From: Clostridium sp. CMCC3677
GTDB taxonomy: Bacteria > Bacillota > Clostridia > Clostridiales > Clostridiaceae
Length of the DNA stretch: 64,000 nucleotides
Reading direction: 5' to 3'
Assembly: GCF_023845585.1 (NCBI RefSeq)
Contig: NZ_JAMQHS010000004.1
Coordinates: 186,001-250,000 of the forward strand
The notes beneath the pieces were generated by a model. It saw only the letters and a list, made by a program, of their open reading frames with translations, ran no database searches and was not told the origin of the DNA. Position numbers and translations under genes: made by a program. Positions 1 to 9,264 of this stretch are shown here, piece after piece (the first letter of the stretch is position 1; each line of letters begins with the position of its first letter).

Positions 1-2534
1 AATTCTTTTTCTAATCTAATAAATTGATTTTTTTCATTTTGAATAGTTTCATCTAATGTTGCCTTATTAATTTTTATTTCCGTAATCTTATTTGTATTCT
101 CATCTATCTCGTTATTCTTTTCTTTAATAGATTTTTCTAATTTTAAATATCTATCTTTATTGAATGTATTTTTATCTTCGATAACTTTAATTTCAGACTT
201 TTTGTTTTCAAGATCAGAATTTAATTTATCTATATCTTTTTCAACTCTTTGGAATTCGTTTTTAGTTATCTCTAGATTATCTTTAAATTTATTAGTATCA
301 TTTTTTAATCTCTCAGCTTCACCTTGTTTTTTAGTTATTTCAATATTTTTATAGTGAACCTCATCTCTTTTATTTAATATTTCCTCATCTAATTTTTTTA
401 CGTCTTCTCTTACTTTTAAAATTTCTTTTTCTACAATAACACAACTTTTTTTAGTTGTATCAATTTTTAATAATATCTCTTCAATTTCCCTTTTTCTTCC
501 TAATACATTACTGTGTTTAGTATATATACTTCCTCCAGTAAGTGCACCTCCAGGGCTTATAACTTCTCCCTCTAATGTAACTATTTTATACCTGTAATTC
601 CCATTTTTAGCTATCTGCAATGCTGAATTCATATCTTTTGCTATTATTGTTCTACCTAGTACATGATCCAATATATTTGTATATGTTGATTCATAAGAAA
701 CAATTTCACTAGCAATACCAAGATATCCTTCAATTTTAGTAATACTATTATCTAAAATCAGCTTTTTACCTTTTATTATATTTAAAGGTAAAAATGTTGC
801 TCTACCTAAATGATGTTCTTTTAAATATTTTATTAATTTTTTAGCATTTTCTTCATTTTCAGTAATAATATTAGAAATTATTGAACCTAACGATATCTCT
901 ATTGCTATCTCGTATTTCTTATCAACTTTAAAAACTTCACCAAGAATTTTAGTATTTTTAACACTATTAATTAATCCTTTATTAATAGCTTCCATTAAAT
1001 ACTTAACAGATTTATTATAACCCTCATATTGTTTTTCTAAATTTTCTAATATGTTTTTATTAGCCTCTAACTTAGTTACCAAATTATTCAAATTAGTTAA
1101 TTCTTTTTGCTTATTAGTTAATTTAGTCATCAATGAAGTCATAGAACTTTTATCTTTACTTATTTCTTCTTCTAATAAACCTATCTCTTTTTTATCATTA
1201 ATTATCTTATTTAATAAGTTTTGATAAGTAACTCCATTTATAGCTACGTTATGCTTTATAAATTCATATGATTTTTCTAATTCAGATTTTTTCTCTTCTT
1301 TTAATAAAATTTCTTTATTTATTAAAGTTATAGAGTTCTTTGTTTCAGAATTACTTCTTAATAATTCAAATTCATCTTCTTTAAGTTTAGAAAGCTCTTT
1401 TTCCATATCATCTTGTTTTTTTGAAAGAGTTAATTTTATTTTTTCTAGACTAATAATAGCTTCATTTTTTTCCTTTTGATCTTTTAAATAATTTTCCAAA
1501 TAACTATTTAAATTAGTTTTAGCTTCTTCTAATTCTTTAATCTTTAATATTACAATTTCTATTTCTTCATCGTTCTTTGAAATTTTTTCTTTCAAATTTT
1601 TAATTCTTTCCTTATTTAATTCTATATCCTTAGAATTTTCACTAATTAATTCTTTTAATTTATAATAAGCAGTTTTATCTTGTTCTGTTTCTTTTTCTAA
1701 TAAATTAATGTTCTCTTCTAAAAATTTCAATTCTTCCTTAAGTAAATTTAATTCTCTTTTTTTTTCATTAATAAACGTAGTCTTATTTTCTAATTCATTA
1801 TCAAATTCTTTTAACTCTTCTTCTTTTATTTTTATATACTTAACTAATAATGAAACTTCGTTCTTCCTTAAATCTTCAGAAATTAAATTAAATTTCAAAG
1901 CCTTTTCTCTATCTATTCTCAATGGTTCTATACGATCACTATATGTAGATATTATGTCTCGTATTCTAACCAAATTACTATCTGTATTAGCTAACTTTTT
2001 TTCTGCCTCTTCTTTTCTACTTTTAAATTTAACTATACCTGCTGCTTCTTCTAAGAGTGCTCTTCTCTCTTCTGGTCTTCCACTTAATATAGATTCTATC
2101 TTTCCTTGTCCTATTAATGAGTATCCTTCTTTACCTATGCCTGTATCCATGAAAAGATTTATCACATCTTTAAGCCTACATTTTTTGTTATTTATTAAAT
2201 ACTCAGATTCCCCAGATCTAAATATTCTCCTTGACACAGTGACCTCATTATACTCTGTTGACAATTTTTCATCACTATTATCTAAAGTTAAAGACACTTG
2301 AGCTAATCCTACAGGCTTTCTATATTGAGTTCCTGCAAAGATTACATCCTCCATTTTTCCGCCCCTAAGAGTTTTAACGCTTTGTTCGCCTAAAACCCAT
2401 CTAACAGCATCAGAAATGTTACTTTTCCCACTACCATTTGGGCCTACTACTGCAGTTACTCCATCGTTGAATTTTAATTCTGTCTTATCTGCAAAGGACT
2501 TAAATCCTCTTATATCTAGGGATTTTAAAAACAA
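1..2534 (-). CDS. smc: Chromosome segregation ATPase SMC (3' part cut by window edge)
   Basis: This encodes the structural-maintenance-of-chromosomes ATPase that, with ScpA and ScpB, compacts and segregates the nucleoid. About 844 N-terminal residues are visible of an expected roughly 1,180. The head has Walker A GPNGSGKS at residues 31-38. A long coiled coil follows, then a hinge with the glycine-rich motif GGALTGGS near residue 663, then returning coiled coil. The C-terminal signature motif and Walker B lie outside the window. I chose the TTG start at 2534 because AAGGAG sits 8 bases upstream; a GTG two codons earlier is too close to that site. The ribosome binding site overlaps the stop codon of the upstream micro-ORF, suggesting translational coupling. 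Identification is secure; the start is probable. Confidence 0.95.
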   Translation of the reverse strand, partial: MFLKSLDIRGFKSFADKTELKFNDGVTAVVGPNGSGKSNISDAVRWVLGEQSVKTLRGGKMEDVIFAGTQYRKPVGLAQVSLTLDNSDEKLSTEYNEVTVSRRIFRSGESEYLINNKKCRLKDVINLFMDTGIGKEGYSLIGQGKIESILSGRPEERRALLEEAAGIVKFKSRKEEAEKKLANTDSNLVRIRDIISTYSDRIEPLRIDREKALKFNLISEDLRKNEVSLLVKYIKIKEEELKEFDNELENKTTFINEKKRELNLLKEELKFLEENINLLEKETEQDKTAYYKLKELISENSKDIELNKERIKNLKEKISKNDEEIEIVILKIKELEEAKTNLNSYLENYLKDQKEKNEAIISLEKIKLTLSKKQDDMEKELSKLKEDEFELLRSNSETKNSITLINKEILLKEEKKSELEKSYEFIKHNVAINGVTYQNLLNKIINDKKEIGLLEEEISKDKSSMTSLMTKLTNKQKELTNLNNLVTKLEANKNILENLEKQYEGYNKSVKYLMEAINKGLINSVKNTKILGEVFKVDKKYEIAIEISLGSIISNIITENEENAKKLIKYLKEHHLGRATFLPLNIIKGKKLILDNSITKIEGYLGIASEIVSYESTYTNILDHVLGRTIIAKDMNSALQIAKNGNYRYKIVTLEGEVISPGGALTGGSIYTKHSNVLGRKREIEEILLKIDTTKKSCVIVEKEILKVREDVKKLDEEILNKRDEVHYKNIEITKKQGEAERLKNDTNKFKDNLEITKNEFQRVEKDIDKLNSDLENKKSEIKVIEDKNTFNKDRYLKLEKSIKEKNNEIDENTNKITEIKINKATLDETIQNEKNQFIRLEKE

Positions 2535-2546
2535 GTACACCACTCC

Positions 2547-2642
2547 TTATAAAAATACTGCTGGTAATAATCCTATAATAAAAATTAAAATAATAAAAAT
2601 AGCCATAAAAATTTTTAGCTTTTCTCTAGTTTTCTTCTTCAT
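2547..2642 (-). CDS. 31-residue single-pass membrane micro-protein upstream of smc
   Basis: This small ORF begins MKKKTREKLKIF and continues as one hydrophobic helix (about residues 12-31) ending in PAVFL. It therefore looks like a positively charged N-terminus plus one membrane anchor. It has a strong AAGGAG 8 bases before ATG. Its TAA stop is embedded in the smc ribosome binding site (TAAGGAG), so the two are probably co-translated. It resembles the short DUF4044-type proteins of Firmicutes, but that family call is from memory. Function is unknown. It could alternatively serve mainly as a leader that delivers ribosomes to the TTG start of smc. Confidence 0.7.
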   Translation of the reverse strand: MKKKTREKLKIFMAIFIILIFIIGLLPAVFL

Positions 2643-2666
2643 AAACAACACTCCTTATTTGTAATA

Positions 2667-2695
2667 ATTTTATCTTAAAGACACGTAAATATCAA
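2667..2695 (-). promoter_or_regulatory. Predicted SigA promoter for the micro-ORF and smc
   Basis: On the minus strand TTGATA (2690-2695) and TAAAAT (2667-2672) are separated by exactly 17 bases, about 25 bases before the micro-ORF start codon. It lies downstream of the terminator at 2810-2829, so smc can be transcribed independently of rnc. Confidence 0.6.
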
Positions 2696-2809
2696 TGTAA
2701 TAAAATTTTAAATAAATATCAATTAAAAGGCTTTTTTATTCTTATATATTATAAACTTTTTAAAATTAAGAAATTTCATCATTTCTCATAAAAGGCTCAC
2801 AGAATAAAA

Positions 2810-2829
2810 AGCGAGAGTTTCCTCTCGCT
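2810..2829 (-). terminator. Intrinsic terminator after the Elp3-like gene
   Basis: A perfect 8-bp stem AGCGAGAG/CTCTCGCT with a GAAA tetraloop (minus-strand reading) is followed by TTTTATT. It overlaps the TAG stop of the radical SAM gene and ends the plsX-acpP-rnc side of the cluster before smc. Confidence 0.85.
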
Positions 2830-3850
2830 AATATGCAATGTTAATATTTTCTTCTTTAGTTATTAATTTTAAATTTCCTCTTGAAACTTCAAAATCTTGC
2901 TTAACTATAATATTCTTGTTTTTTATGCTATTGAAATATTTTTTCTTATTAGCATATAGTTTACTTATATCTCTAGGATTTATTCTTAATTCAACTCTTT
3001 CTTTATCTTTCACATTAGAATTAATTAAGTTTGCTATTAAGCTGCTCTCAACTAGTTCTCTAAAAGCTGGATGGAACGGGCCACTTACTATATCTGCGCC
3101 TTCATTTATGCTTTCAGTTGGTTGTAGTCCTATTCTAATTACTTGAATATTATTTTTAGTATACAATTGATACATAGATTTACTTATATCAACTGCTTCG
3201 TCTAAAGTATATGGTATATATGAACCTAATTTATACATTTTTTCCATAGGTGTATCTTTTATTACTAATGCAGGATATATTCTACAAATATCTGGTTTCA
3301 TTTTTATAGATAACTTTGTTGTTAAAATATCTTTTTCAAAAGTATCACCTGGTAACCCTGGCATTATTTGATGCCCTAAAACAAAACCATATTGTTTTAT
3401 TAGAGATGATGCTTTTTCTACATCTGAAACATAATGACCTCTACCTGATTTTTTTAATATTTCATCATCTAAAGATTGTACCCCAAGTTCTATTATATCA
3501 ACTTTGTATTCCTTTAAATAAGTAAGTATATAGTCATCAATTGCATCAGGTCTTGTAGAAAGTCTTATTTTATCAATTAAGCCTTTATCTTTATAACCTT
3601 TGGCTATTTCTAAAAAAGCTCTTTGCTTTTCTTCTTTTACTGCTGTAAAGGTGCCACCAAAGAATGAAACTTCTATAATAGCATCTTTATTTGTTATTGT
3701 TTCTAAATAGTCATCTATTGTTTTTATTACTATATCAGTAGTTACTATATCTTTAAGTCCTGTTATTCTGTCTTGATTACAAAATACACATTTATGTGGA
3801 CATCCTTCCTGCGGTACAAATATAGGGATAATATAATAATTTTTACTCAT
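2828..3850 (-). CDS. Elp3-like radical SAM protein (no acetyltransferase domain)
   Basis: A 340-residue protein with the radical SAM iron-sulfur motif C17-x3-C21-x2-C24 (GCPHKCVFC) near its N-terminus and a GG(T)-type SAM-binding segment (SFFGGTF). The fold looks like the radical SAM half of Elp3 proteins, followed by a C-terminal domain of the Radical_SAM_C type. The histone-acetyltransferase-like domain of true Elp3 is missing, so wobble-uridine carboxymethylation should not be assumed. It overlaps the 3' end of rnc by 8 bases, indicating coupling, and sits between rnc and smc as in other clostridia. Substrate unknown; tRNA modification is only an inference from family resemblance. Confidence 0.8.
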   Translation of the reverse strand: MSKNYYIIPIFVPQEGCPHKCVFCNQDRITGLKDIVTTDIVIKTIDDYLETITNKDAIIEVSFFGGTFTAVKEEKQRAFLEIAKGYKDKGLIDKIRLSTRPDAIDDYILTYLKEYKVDIIELGVQSLDDEILKKSGRGHYVSDVEKASSLIKQYGFVLGHQIMPGLPGDTFEKDILTTKLSIKMKPDICRIYPALVIKDTPMEKMYKLGSYIPYTLDEAVDISKSMYQLYTKNNIQVIRIGLQPTESINEGADIVSGPFHPAFRELVESSLIANLINSNVKDKERVELRINPRDISKLYANKKKYFNSIKNKNIIVKQDFEVSRGNLKLITKEENINIAY

Positions 3851-4541
3851 ACTTTTTTTCTAACCTCTTTAAAGCTTCTCTTGCTGCATTTTGTTCAGCT
3901 TCTTTTTTGCTATATCCTTCTCCTATCCCCATAACCTTTTCATTTATAATTACATTAGTGAAAAATTTTCTTCTATGAGGCGGACCTTCATACTTTACTA
4001 AATCATATTGAATTAAAATTTCTCCATCCTTTTGTAACAACTCTTGTAATTTAGTTTTAAAATCTAATACTATTTCATTATTTATTGCTTTATTTATTAT
4101 TTCTTCAAAATGAAGTAATATAAAGTCATTTACAAAACCTATTCCCTTGTCTAAATATACTGCTGCAATTACTGCTTCAACAGCATCTGCTTGTATAGAC
4201 ATTCTTTCTCTTCCACCAGTAAGTTCTTCACCCTTACTCATTCTTATATATTCTCCAAGACTTAACTTCTTTGCTATTTCGTAAAGTGAATTTTCGCAAA
4301 CTATTAAACTTCTAATTTTAGTTAATTCACCTTCTGATTTATCTTTAAATTTATTAAAAAGATACTCTGTAATACAAAGCTGTAATACAGAATCTCCTAA
4401 AAATTCTAATCTCTCATTATATTTAGCATCTTTGAATTGATTACCAAATGAACTATGTGTTAATGCAGTCTTAATTAATGAAGGATTATTAAAATAAACT
4501 CCTAAGCGGTTTTCTATATCATTAAATTTATATCTATTCAT
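3843..4541 (-). CDS. rnc: Ribonuclease III
   Basis: The double-strand-specific endoribonuclease that processes rRNA precursors and some mRNAs. Its 232 residues match family length. The catalytic signature NERLEFLGDS is at residues 42-51, a second acidic cluster (ADAVEAVIAAVYLD) supplies the other metal ligands, and a double-stranded RNA-binding domain fills about residues 159-228, ending in the typical KKEAEQNAAREAL helix. ATG is preceded by AAGGAG. No promoter fits between the acpP terminator and this gene, so it is probably expressed by read-through from plsX-acpP. A strong hairpin at 4559-4622 abuts the ribosome binding site and may be its own substrate. Confidence 0.97.
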   Translation of the reverse strand: MNRYKFNDIENRLGVYFNNPSLIKTALTHSSFGNQFKDAKYNERLEFLGDSVLQLCITEYLFNKFKDKSEGELTKIRSLIVCENSLYEIAKKLSLGEYIRMSKGEELTGGRERMSIQADAVEAVIAAVYLDKGIGFVNDFILLHFEEIINKAINNEIVLDFKTKLQELLQKDGEILIQYDLVKYEGPPHRRKFFTNVIINEKVMGIGEGYSKKEAEQNAAREALKRLEKKYE

Positions 4542-4558
4542 TTATATCCACTCCTTGA

Positions 4559-4622
4559 AGTTTATTCTTCAACTTGCTAAAAATAAAATTTAATAAAAAC
4601 ATAACAAATTCAAGAATAAACT
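4559..4622 (-). promoter_or_regulatory. Long hairpin in the rnc leader, possible RNase III autoregulatory site
   Basis: The arms 4605-4622 and 4559-4576 pair in 17 of 18 positions (one G-G mismatch, one wobble) around a 28-base loop. The hairpin starts directly after the acpP terminator and ends about 2 bases before the AAGGAG site of rnc. It has no T-run, so it is not a terminator. RNase III is known to cut leaders of its own mRNA in other bacteria; that it does so here is inference. Confidence 0.5.
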
Positions 4623-4634
4623 AGTTATAAAGAA

Positions 4635-4656
4635 AATCCCGCTAACTTGCGGGATT
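4635..4656 (-). terminator. Intrinsic terminator after acpP
   Basis: The 8-bp stem AATCCCGC/GCGGGATT with a 6-base loop is followed on the minus strand by TTTCTTTATAA. It begins 4 bases beyond the acpP stop codon. It may be partial, since rnc lacks an evident promoter of its own. Confidence 0.85.
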
Positions 4657-4659
4657 ATG

Positions 4660-4890
4660 TTATTCATCGTAATGAGCTTTTACGTAATTAACAACGTCGC
4701 CAACTGTCTTAAAGTTTTCAACATCTTCATCTGGTATTTCCATATCTAATTCATCTTCTAAGGCCATTATAAGTTCCACTATATCTAATGAATCCGCATT
4801 TAAATCTTCAATAAATGATGATTCCATAGTAATACTTCCTAAATCAATACTTAATTTATCTGCTACAATATTTTGAATTTTTTCAAACAT
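4660..4890 (-). CDS. acpP: Acyl carrier protein
   Basis: A small acidic carrier protein of 76 residues that holds growing fatty acids on a phosphopantetheine arm. The arm attaches at Ser34 in the invariant DSL motif (ADSLDIVEL). Length and charge are typical. A GGGAGGTG ribosome binding site precedes ATG. It lies downstream of plsX, whose product works on acyl-ACP, and upstream of rnc, a conserved Firmicute arrangement. It has its own strong promoter at 4920-4948 and a terminator immediately after the stop, as expected for an abundant protein. Confidence 0.98.
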   Translation of the reverse strand: MFEKIQNIVADKLSIDLGSITMESSFIEDLNADSLDIVELIMALEDELDMEIPDEDVENFKTVGDVVNYVKAHYDE

Positions 4891-4919
4891 TTATTTCACC
4901 TCCCAAACTCTACAGTTAG

Positions 4920-4948
4920 ATAATAGTATATATTTTTTCCATAGTCAA
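4920..4948 (-). promoter_or_regulatory. Predicted SigA promoter for acpP
   Basis: TTGACT (4943-4948) and TATTAT (4920-4925) on the minus strand are separated by exactly 17 bases, about 30 bases upstream of the acpP start codon. Confidence 0.7.
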
Positions 4949-4978
4949 TATTAATTTAAATAACTTTATAAATAAGAT

Positions 4979-5980
4979 TTAATTTTTATTTTCAAACTCT
5001 TTTTTTATCTCATCTAAAACATTATTTTCATAAAAAATCTTTGTTTGTCTAATTGCATTTTTAAAAGCCTTCCCATCAGAGCTACCATGTGCTTTTATAC
5101 AAATACCGTTTACTCCTAAAAAAGGTGCTCCACCGTATTCCTTGTAGTCAAATTTCTTCATAATTTTCTTTAAGAAAGGTTTTAGCAATACTACACCTAT
5201 TTTACTTTTTAAATCAGCTTTTAATACTTCATCTTTTATCATACCTAAAATATTAGTAGCTGATCCTTCGTACATTTTTAAAGCTGTATTTCCTGCAAAA
5301 CCATCACTTACTATAATATTAGTATCTCCAGTTGGAATATATCTTGGTTCTATATTGCCTACAAAATTTATAGAATTTTCTTCTTTTAATAACTTATAAG
5401 TTGCTTTTGTAAGATCATTTCCTTTTTCTTCTTCTGATCCAATATTTAATAATCCTACACTTGGATTATCAACATTAAATACATTTTTATAATATATACT
5501 TCCCATTTTACCAAATTGAACTAAGTATTCAGGTTTACTATCTACATTAGCACCTGCATCAACAATCATAAAGTTTCCTCTTCTGCCAGGCATTATAGGA
5601 CCTAATGATGGACGTTCTACGCCTTTAATCCTTCCTACAATCAATGTACACCCAGCTAAAAAGGCCCCAGTACTTCCTGCTGAAATTATACCATCACAAG
5701 TTCCATCTTTAACTAAATTTAAAGCTTTAACAATACTAGAATCCTTTTTTCTTCTCAATGCCATAACGGGATGTTCATTTGTTGATATTACTTCTTTTGC
5801 GTCTATTATTATAATTTTTTCCTTTGGGTAGTCGTATTTTGAAAGTTCTAATGATATTTTATCTTCTGGTCCTGTAATATAAAAAGTTATTTCATTATAT
5901 TCTTTTAATGCTGATACTATACCTTCTAAAACTGCGCTAGGTGCATTATCTCCACCCATTCCATCAATCGCTATTTTCAT
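4979..5980 (-). CDS. plsX: Phosphate acyltransferase PlsX
   Basis: This peripheral membrane enzyme converts acyl-ACP and phosphate to acyl-phosphate, the donor used by PlsY in the first step of phospholipid synthesis. The 333-residue sequence starts [14 protein letters not shown], the family hallmark, with [10 protein letters not shown] further on. I chose the second ATG (5980) because GAGGGG lies 8 bases upstream of it but only 2 bases from the ATG at 5986. It is followed by acpP, its substrate carrier. No fapR gene or FapR-type operator was noticed in the leader. Confidence 0.96.
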   Translation of the reverse strand: MKIAIDGMGGDNAPSAVLEGIVSALKEYNEITFYITGPEDKISLELSKYDYPKEKIIIIDAKEVISTNEHPVMALRRKKDSSIVKALNLVKDGTCDGIISAGSTGAFLAGCTLIVGRIKGVERPSLGPIMPGRRGNFMIVDAGANVDSKPEYLVQFGKMGSIYYKNVFNVDNPSVGLLNIGSEEEKGNDLTKATYKLLKEENSINFVGNIEPRYIPTGDTNIIVSDGFAGNTALKMYEGSATNILGMIKDEVLKADLKSKIGVVLLKPFLKKIMKKFDYKEYGGAPFLGVNGICIKAHGSSDGKAFKNAIRQTKIFYENNVLDEIKKEFENKN

Positions 5981-6130
5981 AAACATAACCCCTCTTTTTC
6001 TATAAATGATAAAAAAATAGATTAATTAAAAATATTAATCCTAATAAATTTAATTAATCTTAAAGTATTTTTAATTAAATTACATTCATATATCAAAATA
6101 TTTTACTTAATAATATTCTAATATAAAAAT

Positions 6131-6156
6131 AAAAGAAAGTCTAAAGACTTTCTTTT
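6131..6156 (-). terminator. Intrinsic terminator after rpmF
   Basis: A perfect 11-bp stem (AAAAGAAAGTC and its complement) with a 4-base loop overlaps the rpmF stop codon; the arm itself ends in a T-run on both strands. It separates the ribosomal unit from plsX. Confidence 0.85.
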
Positions 6157-6337
6157 ATTTTTCTGAAGATACAACTTCTCTATTCTTGTAGAATCCACAG
6201 TTTTTACATACTCTATGAGCAAGCTTCATTTCATGACATTGAGGACACTCAACTATGCCAGGTAAGCTAGCTTTAAATGTTTGAGCTCTTCTTGAATCTC
6301 TTCTTGCGCTACAACACTTTCTTGCAGGATTTCCCAT
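6155..6337 (-). CDS. rpmF: 50S ribosomal protein L32
   Basis: A 60-residue basic protein of the large ribosomal subunit. It is the zinc-binding form, with C31-x2-C34 and C44-x2-C47, plus two extra cysteines at 8-9. It begins MGNPARK, and AAGGAGGTG precedes ATG. It directly follows yceD with a 2-base gap, the usual bacterial pairing linking rRNA accumulation with L32. Confidence 0.98.
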   Translation of the reverse strand: MGNPARKCCSARRDSRRAQTFKASLPGIVECPQCHEMKLAHRVCKNCGFYKNREVVSSEK

Positions 6338-6339
6338 AA

Positions 6340-6846
6340 CTACACCTCCTTATTGTCAAAAAAACCTTTTAGAACATCAAATCTAATATCTACATCTTGT
6401 TTATTACAAGAGCATGGCTGCTTATTAAGGTTTGAACCACATTCTTGACAAAGTCCTTTGCAATCATTCTTGCAAAGTCTTTGAATTGGTAAACTTGATA
6501 TTATATTGCATTCAGCTATTTGACTGATGTCTAAAATGTCATCAAGCACAATAACAACCTCTTCTTCTTGAAGATCATTATTATTGGCAAACCTCTCTTC
6601 TATATCAATATCTATTGGATAGATAAAGGTATCTAAACATCTTGCACAATTCATTTCTAAAGTAACTTTTACTTTAGCTTTCATTATTACAATATCTTTA
6701 TCAGATGTTATTACTCCTGATACTTCGCACTTACTTACCGGAGTGATTACATCTCCTTCAAATTCAAATTTAGGTATTTCAAATTTGTAGTCAATTTTTT
6801 TACTTCTTTCTTTTCTTGAAATAAGATCTGAAACTCGTACTTTCAT
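6340..6846 (-). CDS. yceD: YceD family protein (DUF177), 23S rRNA accumulation
   Basis: A 168-residue protein of the YceD/DUF177 family, implicated in large-subunit rRNA accumulation and nearly always encoded beside rpmF. The family's central CARCLD motif is present (about residues 90-95). A C-terminal cysteine cluster (CKNDCKGLCQECG and later CSC) looks metal-binding. The ribosome binding site before ATG at 6846 is weak, so expression may be low or the start slightly different. Molecular mechanism is not established. Confidence 0.9.
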   Translation of the reverse strand: MKVRVSDLISRKERSKKIDYKFEIPKFEFEGDVITPVSKCEVSGVITSDKDIVIMKAKVKVTLEMNCARCLDTFIYPIDIDIEERFANNNDLQEEEVVIVLDDILDISQIAECNIISSLPIQRLCKNDCKGLCQECGSNLNKQPCSCNKQDVDIRFDVLKGFFDNKEV

Positions 6847-6976
6847 AATCAGTAGAACTCATTTATTTACAATAAGTCCTTTCTCACTCCTTAAACATAT
6901 TATATTTGTTAAGCAAACACAATTTATTATATAAAGTGTGTCGATAAAAGTCAAGAAATTTATTATTAAATTGCTT

Positions 6977-8173
6977 TTACACTAATGCTAAAGTTTCTTT
7001 TGCTATCATCAATTCCTCATTAGTAGGAATAACATAAATTTTTACTTTAGAACTTTCCTTTGAAATTAAAATACCTTCACCTATATCATGGCTGTTATTC
7101 TTTTCTTCGTCAAGTTCTATTCCTATAAATTCAAGACCCTTTAACGCTCTTATTCTAACTTCTGGAGCATGTTCTCCTATCCCTGCTGTAAATACTATTG
7201 TATCAATTCCACCCATTATAGCTGCATATGCGCCTATTTGTTTCTTTATTTGATAGCCAAAAATATCTGTTGCAAGAATTGCTCTTTTGTTATTATCTCC
7301 TATAGCACTTCTTATATCTCTAAAATCAGTTCCTACTCCTGAAACTCCTAATATACCTGATTTTTTATTTAATATATCATTTACTTCATCAGCTGAGTAA
7401 CCTTTTTCTTTAATTAAATACGTAACTATTGCTGGATCTATATCTCCACATCTTGAACCCATTATTGTACCTGCAAGTGGAGTAAATCCCATTGTAGTAT
7501 CAATTGATTTTCCACCATCTACTGCTGTAATACTAACTCCATTTCCTAAATGACAAGTTACTGTTTTTAATTCACTTGAATCTTTTTTCATAAATTCTGC
7601 AACTTTATTAGCTACATACTTGTGAGATGTTCCATGGAAACCATATTTTCTTATATGATCTTCAGTATAATATTCATATGGTAATGGATACATATATGCT
7701 TTTTCTGGCATAGTTTGATGGAATGCAGTATCAAATACACATACCATAGGAGTATTTGGCATAAGTTCTTCACAAGCCTTTATTCCTATTATATTTGGTG
7801 GATTATGAAGTGGTGCTAATTTAATACATTCTTCAATGTTTTTCATAACTTCATCATTTACCAATACTGATTTTGAATACTTTTCTCCACCATGAACTAC
7901 TCTATGCCCAACTGCACTTATTTCATCCATTGATTTTATAACACCATGATTTTCATCAATTAAACTCTTTAATACTAATTCAATTGCATCTTGGTGATCT
8001 TTTAAAGGTTGTTCTACTATATACTTTTCTCTACCTTTAACTTTTTGAGTTAAGATTGACCCATTAATTCCAATTCTTTCTACAAGTCCTTCTGCTAAAG
8101 CGTCTTCTGTTGTCATATCAATTAGTTGATATTTTAAAGATGAACTTCCACAATTAATTACTAATACTTTCAT
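6977..8173 (-). CDS. ackA: Acetate kinase
   Basis: This enzyme makes ATP and acetate from acetyl phosphate, the energy-yielding last step of acetate fermentation. The 398 residues contain the N-terminal NCGSSSLKY phosphate-binding motif (residues 7-15), [15 protein letters not shown], the active-site [10 protein letters not shown] stretch, and the C-terminal [10 protein letters not shown]. Full length and intact. It lies 25 bases after pta, so the two form an operon that converts acetyl-CoA to acetate. Confidence 0.98.
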   Translation of the reverse strand: MKVLVINCGSSSLKYQLIDMTTEDALAEGLVERIGINGSILTQKVKGREKYIVEQPLKDHQDAIELVLKSLIDENHGVIKSMDEISAVGHRVVHGGEKYSKSVLVNDEVMKNIEECIKLAPLHNPPNIIGIKACEELMPNTPMVCVFDTAFHQTMPEKAYMYPLPYEYYTEDHIRKYGFHGTSHKYVANKVAEFMKKDSSELKTVTCHLGNGVSITAVDGGKSIDTTMGFTPLAGTIMGSRCGDIDPAIVTYLIKEKGYSADEVNDILNKKSGILGVSGVGTDFRDIRSAIGDNNKRAILATDIFGYQIKKQIGAYAAIMGGIDTIVFTAGIGEHAPEVRIRALKGLEFIGIELDEEKNNSHDIGEGILISKESSKVKIYVIPTNEELMIAKETLALV

Positions 8174-8198
8174 TTTTTTCCTCTCCTCTTTCAGCTAA

Positions 8199-9197
8199 TT
8201 AAACTTCTTGTGCTTGAACTGCTGTTAACGCTACAACATTAACTATATCATCAGCACTACACCCTCTTGATAAATCATTTATTGGTTTTGCAAATCCTTG
8301 ACAAACAGGTCCAATTGCATCTGCATTGGCAAATCTTTGTACTAATTTATATCCTATGTTTCCTGCTTGTAAATCTGGGAAAACTAACACATTTGCTTTT
8401 CCTGCAACTTTGCTATTTGGAGCTTTTTGAGCAGCTACTTTTTCAATTATAGCAGCATCTAATTGTAATTCTCCATCTATCATTAGATCTGGTCTTAAGG
8501 CATTGGCTTTAGCAGTAGCATTTCTTACTTTATCTACAAGTTCATTATCAGCACTTCCCATTGTTGAAAATGATAGCATAGCTACTCTTGGTTCCATTTT
8601 ACAAAGCTTCTTTGCTGTTTCTGCTGTTGCAATAGCTATAGCTGCTAATTCATCTTCATTTGGATTAGGATTAACTGCACAGTCTGCAAATATTAAAGTT
8701 CCATCAGTACCAAATTCTTTGCCTGGTACATTCATAATAAAGAAACTCGATACTATTGACACTCCTGGCATTGTCTTTATAATTTGTAATCCTGGTCTTA
8801 ATAAATCTCCTGTAGTATGAATTGCTCCTGAAACCATTCCATCTGCATCATCTAATTTTACCATCATAGTTGCAAAATAAAGAGGGTCTCTTACTATCTT
8901 TTCTGCCTTGACCATAGTCATTCCTTTATTTTTTCTAAGTTCATAGAAATTTTTTGTATAATTTTCTAGTTTGTCCGAATCATTAGGATCTATTATTTCT
9001 ACATTTTCTAGGTTTATATTTATTTCATCTGCTTTTTTTAACACTTCTTCTCTATTCCCAATTAAAATTGGATGTGCTAATCCATTATCTACTATTTTTC
9101 TGGCAGCAGTTATATTTCTTTCTTCATTTCCTTCTGGTAATACTATTTTCTTTTTATCAGATTTGGCTCTAAGCCACATTTTTTCCATAAGTTGCAT
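8199..9197 (-). CDS. pta: Phosphate acetyltransferase
   Basis: Converts acetyl-CoA and phosphate to acetyl phosphate and CoA, feeding acetate kinase. The 332-residue protein is the short, single-domain type without a regulatory N-terminal extension. Family segments seen include VLPEGNEERN near the start, DGMVSGAIHTTGDLLRPGLQ, and the C-terminal QGFAKPINDLSRG. I prefer ATG at 9197, with AAGGGAG 8 bases upstream, over an in-frame TTG at 9215. First gene of the pta-ackA operon; a likely promoter lies at 9235-9264. Confidence 0.97.
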   Translation of the reverse strand: MQLMEKMWLRAKSDKKKIVLPEGNEERNITAARKIVDNGLAHPILIGNREEVLKKADEININLENVEIIDPNDSDKLENYTKNFYELRKNKGMTMVKAEKIVRDPLYFATMMVKLDDADGMVSGAIHTTGDLLRPGLQIIKTMPGVSIVSSFFIMNVPGKEFGTDGTLIFADCAVNPNPNEDELAAIAIATAETAKKLCKMEPRVAMLSFSTMGSADNELVDKVRNATAKANALRPDLMIDGELQLDAAIIEKVAAQKAPNSKVAGKANVLVFPDLQAGNIGYKLVQRFANADAIGPVCQGFAKPINDLSRGCSADDIVNVVALTAVQAQEV

Positions 9198-9234
9198 AAG
9201 TGATTCTCCCTTCAATTGACTTCCTATATTTTAT

Positions 9235-9264
9235 AATATACTCCTATACATATGATCTTTTCAA
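9235..9264 (-). promoter_or_regulatory. Possible SigA promoter for pta-ackA
   Basis: On the minus strand TTGAAA (9259-9264) and TATATT (9235-9240) are 18 bases apart, about 40 bases before the pta start. The rest of the 290-base divergent spacer up to tmcAL holds only that gene's promoter and AT-rich sequence. Confidence 0.45.

Noticed and set aside
160-354. Plus-strand ORF of 64 codons opposite smc
   Set aside because: It lies wholly on the antisense of the coiled-coil region of smc, has no ribosome binding site, and codes for low-complexity Ser/Leu/Phe sequence typical of a reversed coiled coil.
1708-2301. Plus-strand ORF of 197 codons opposite smc
   Set aside because: Antisense shadow of the smc head and coiled coil; no binding site and no recognisable domain.
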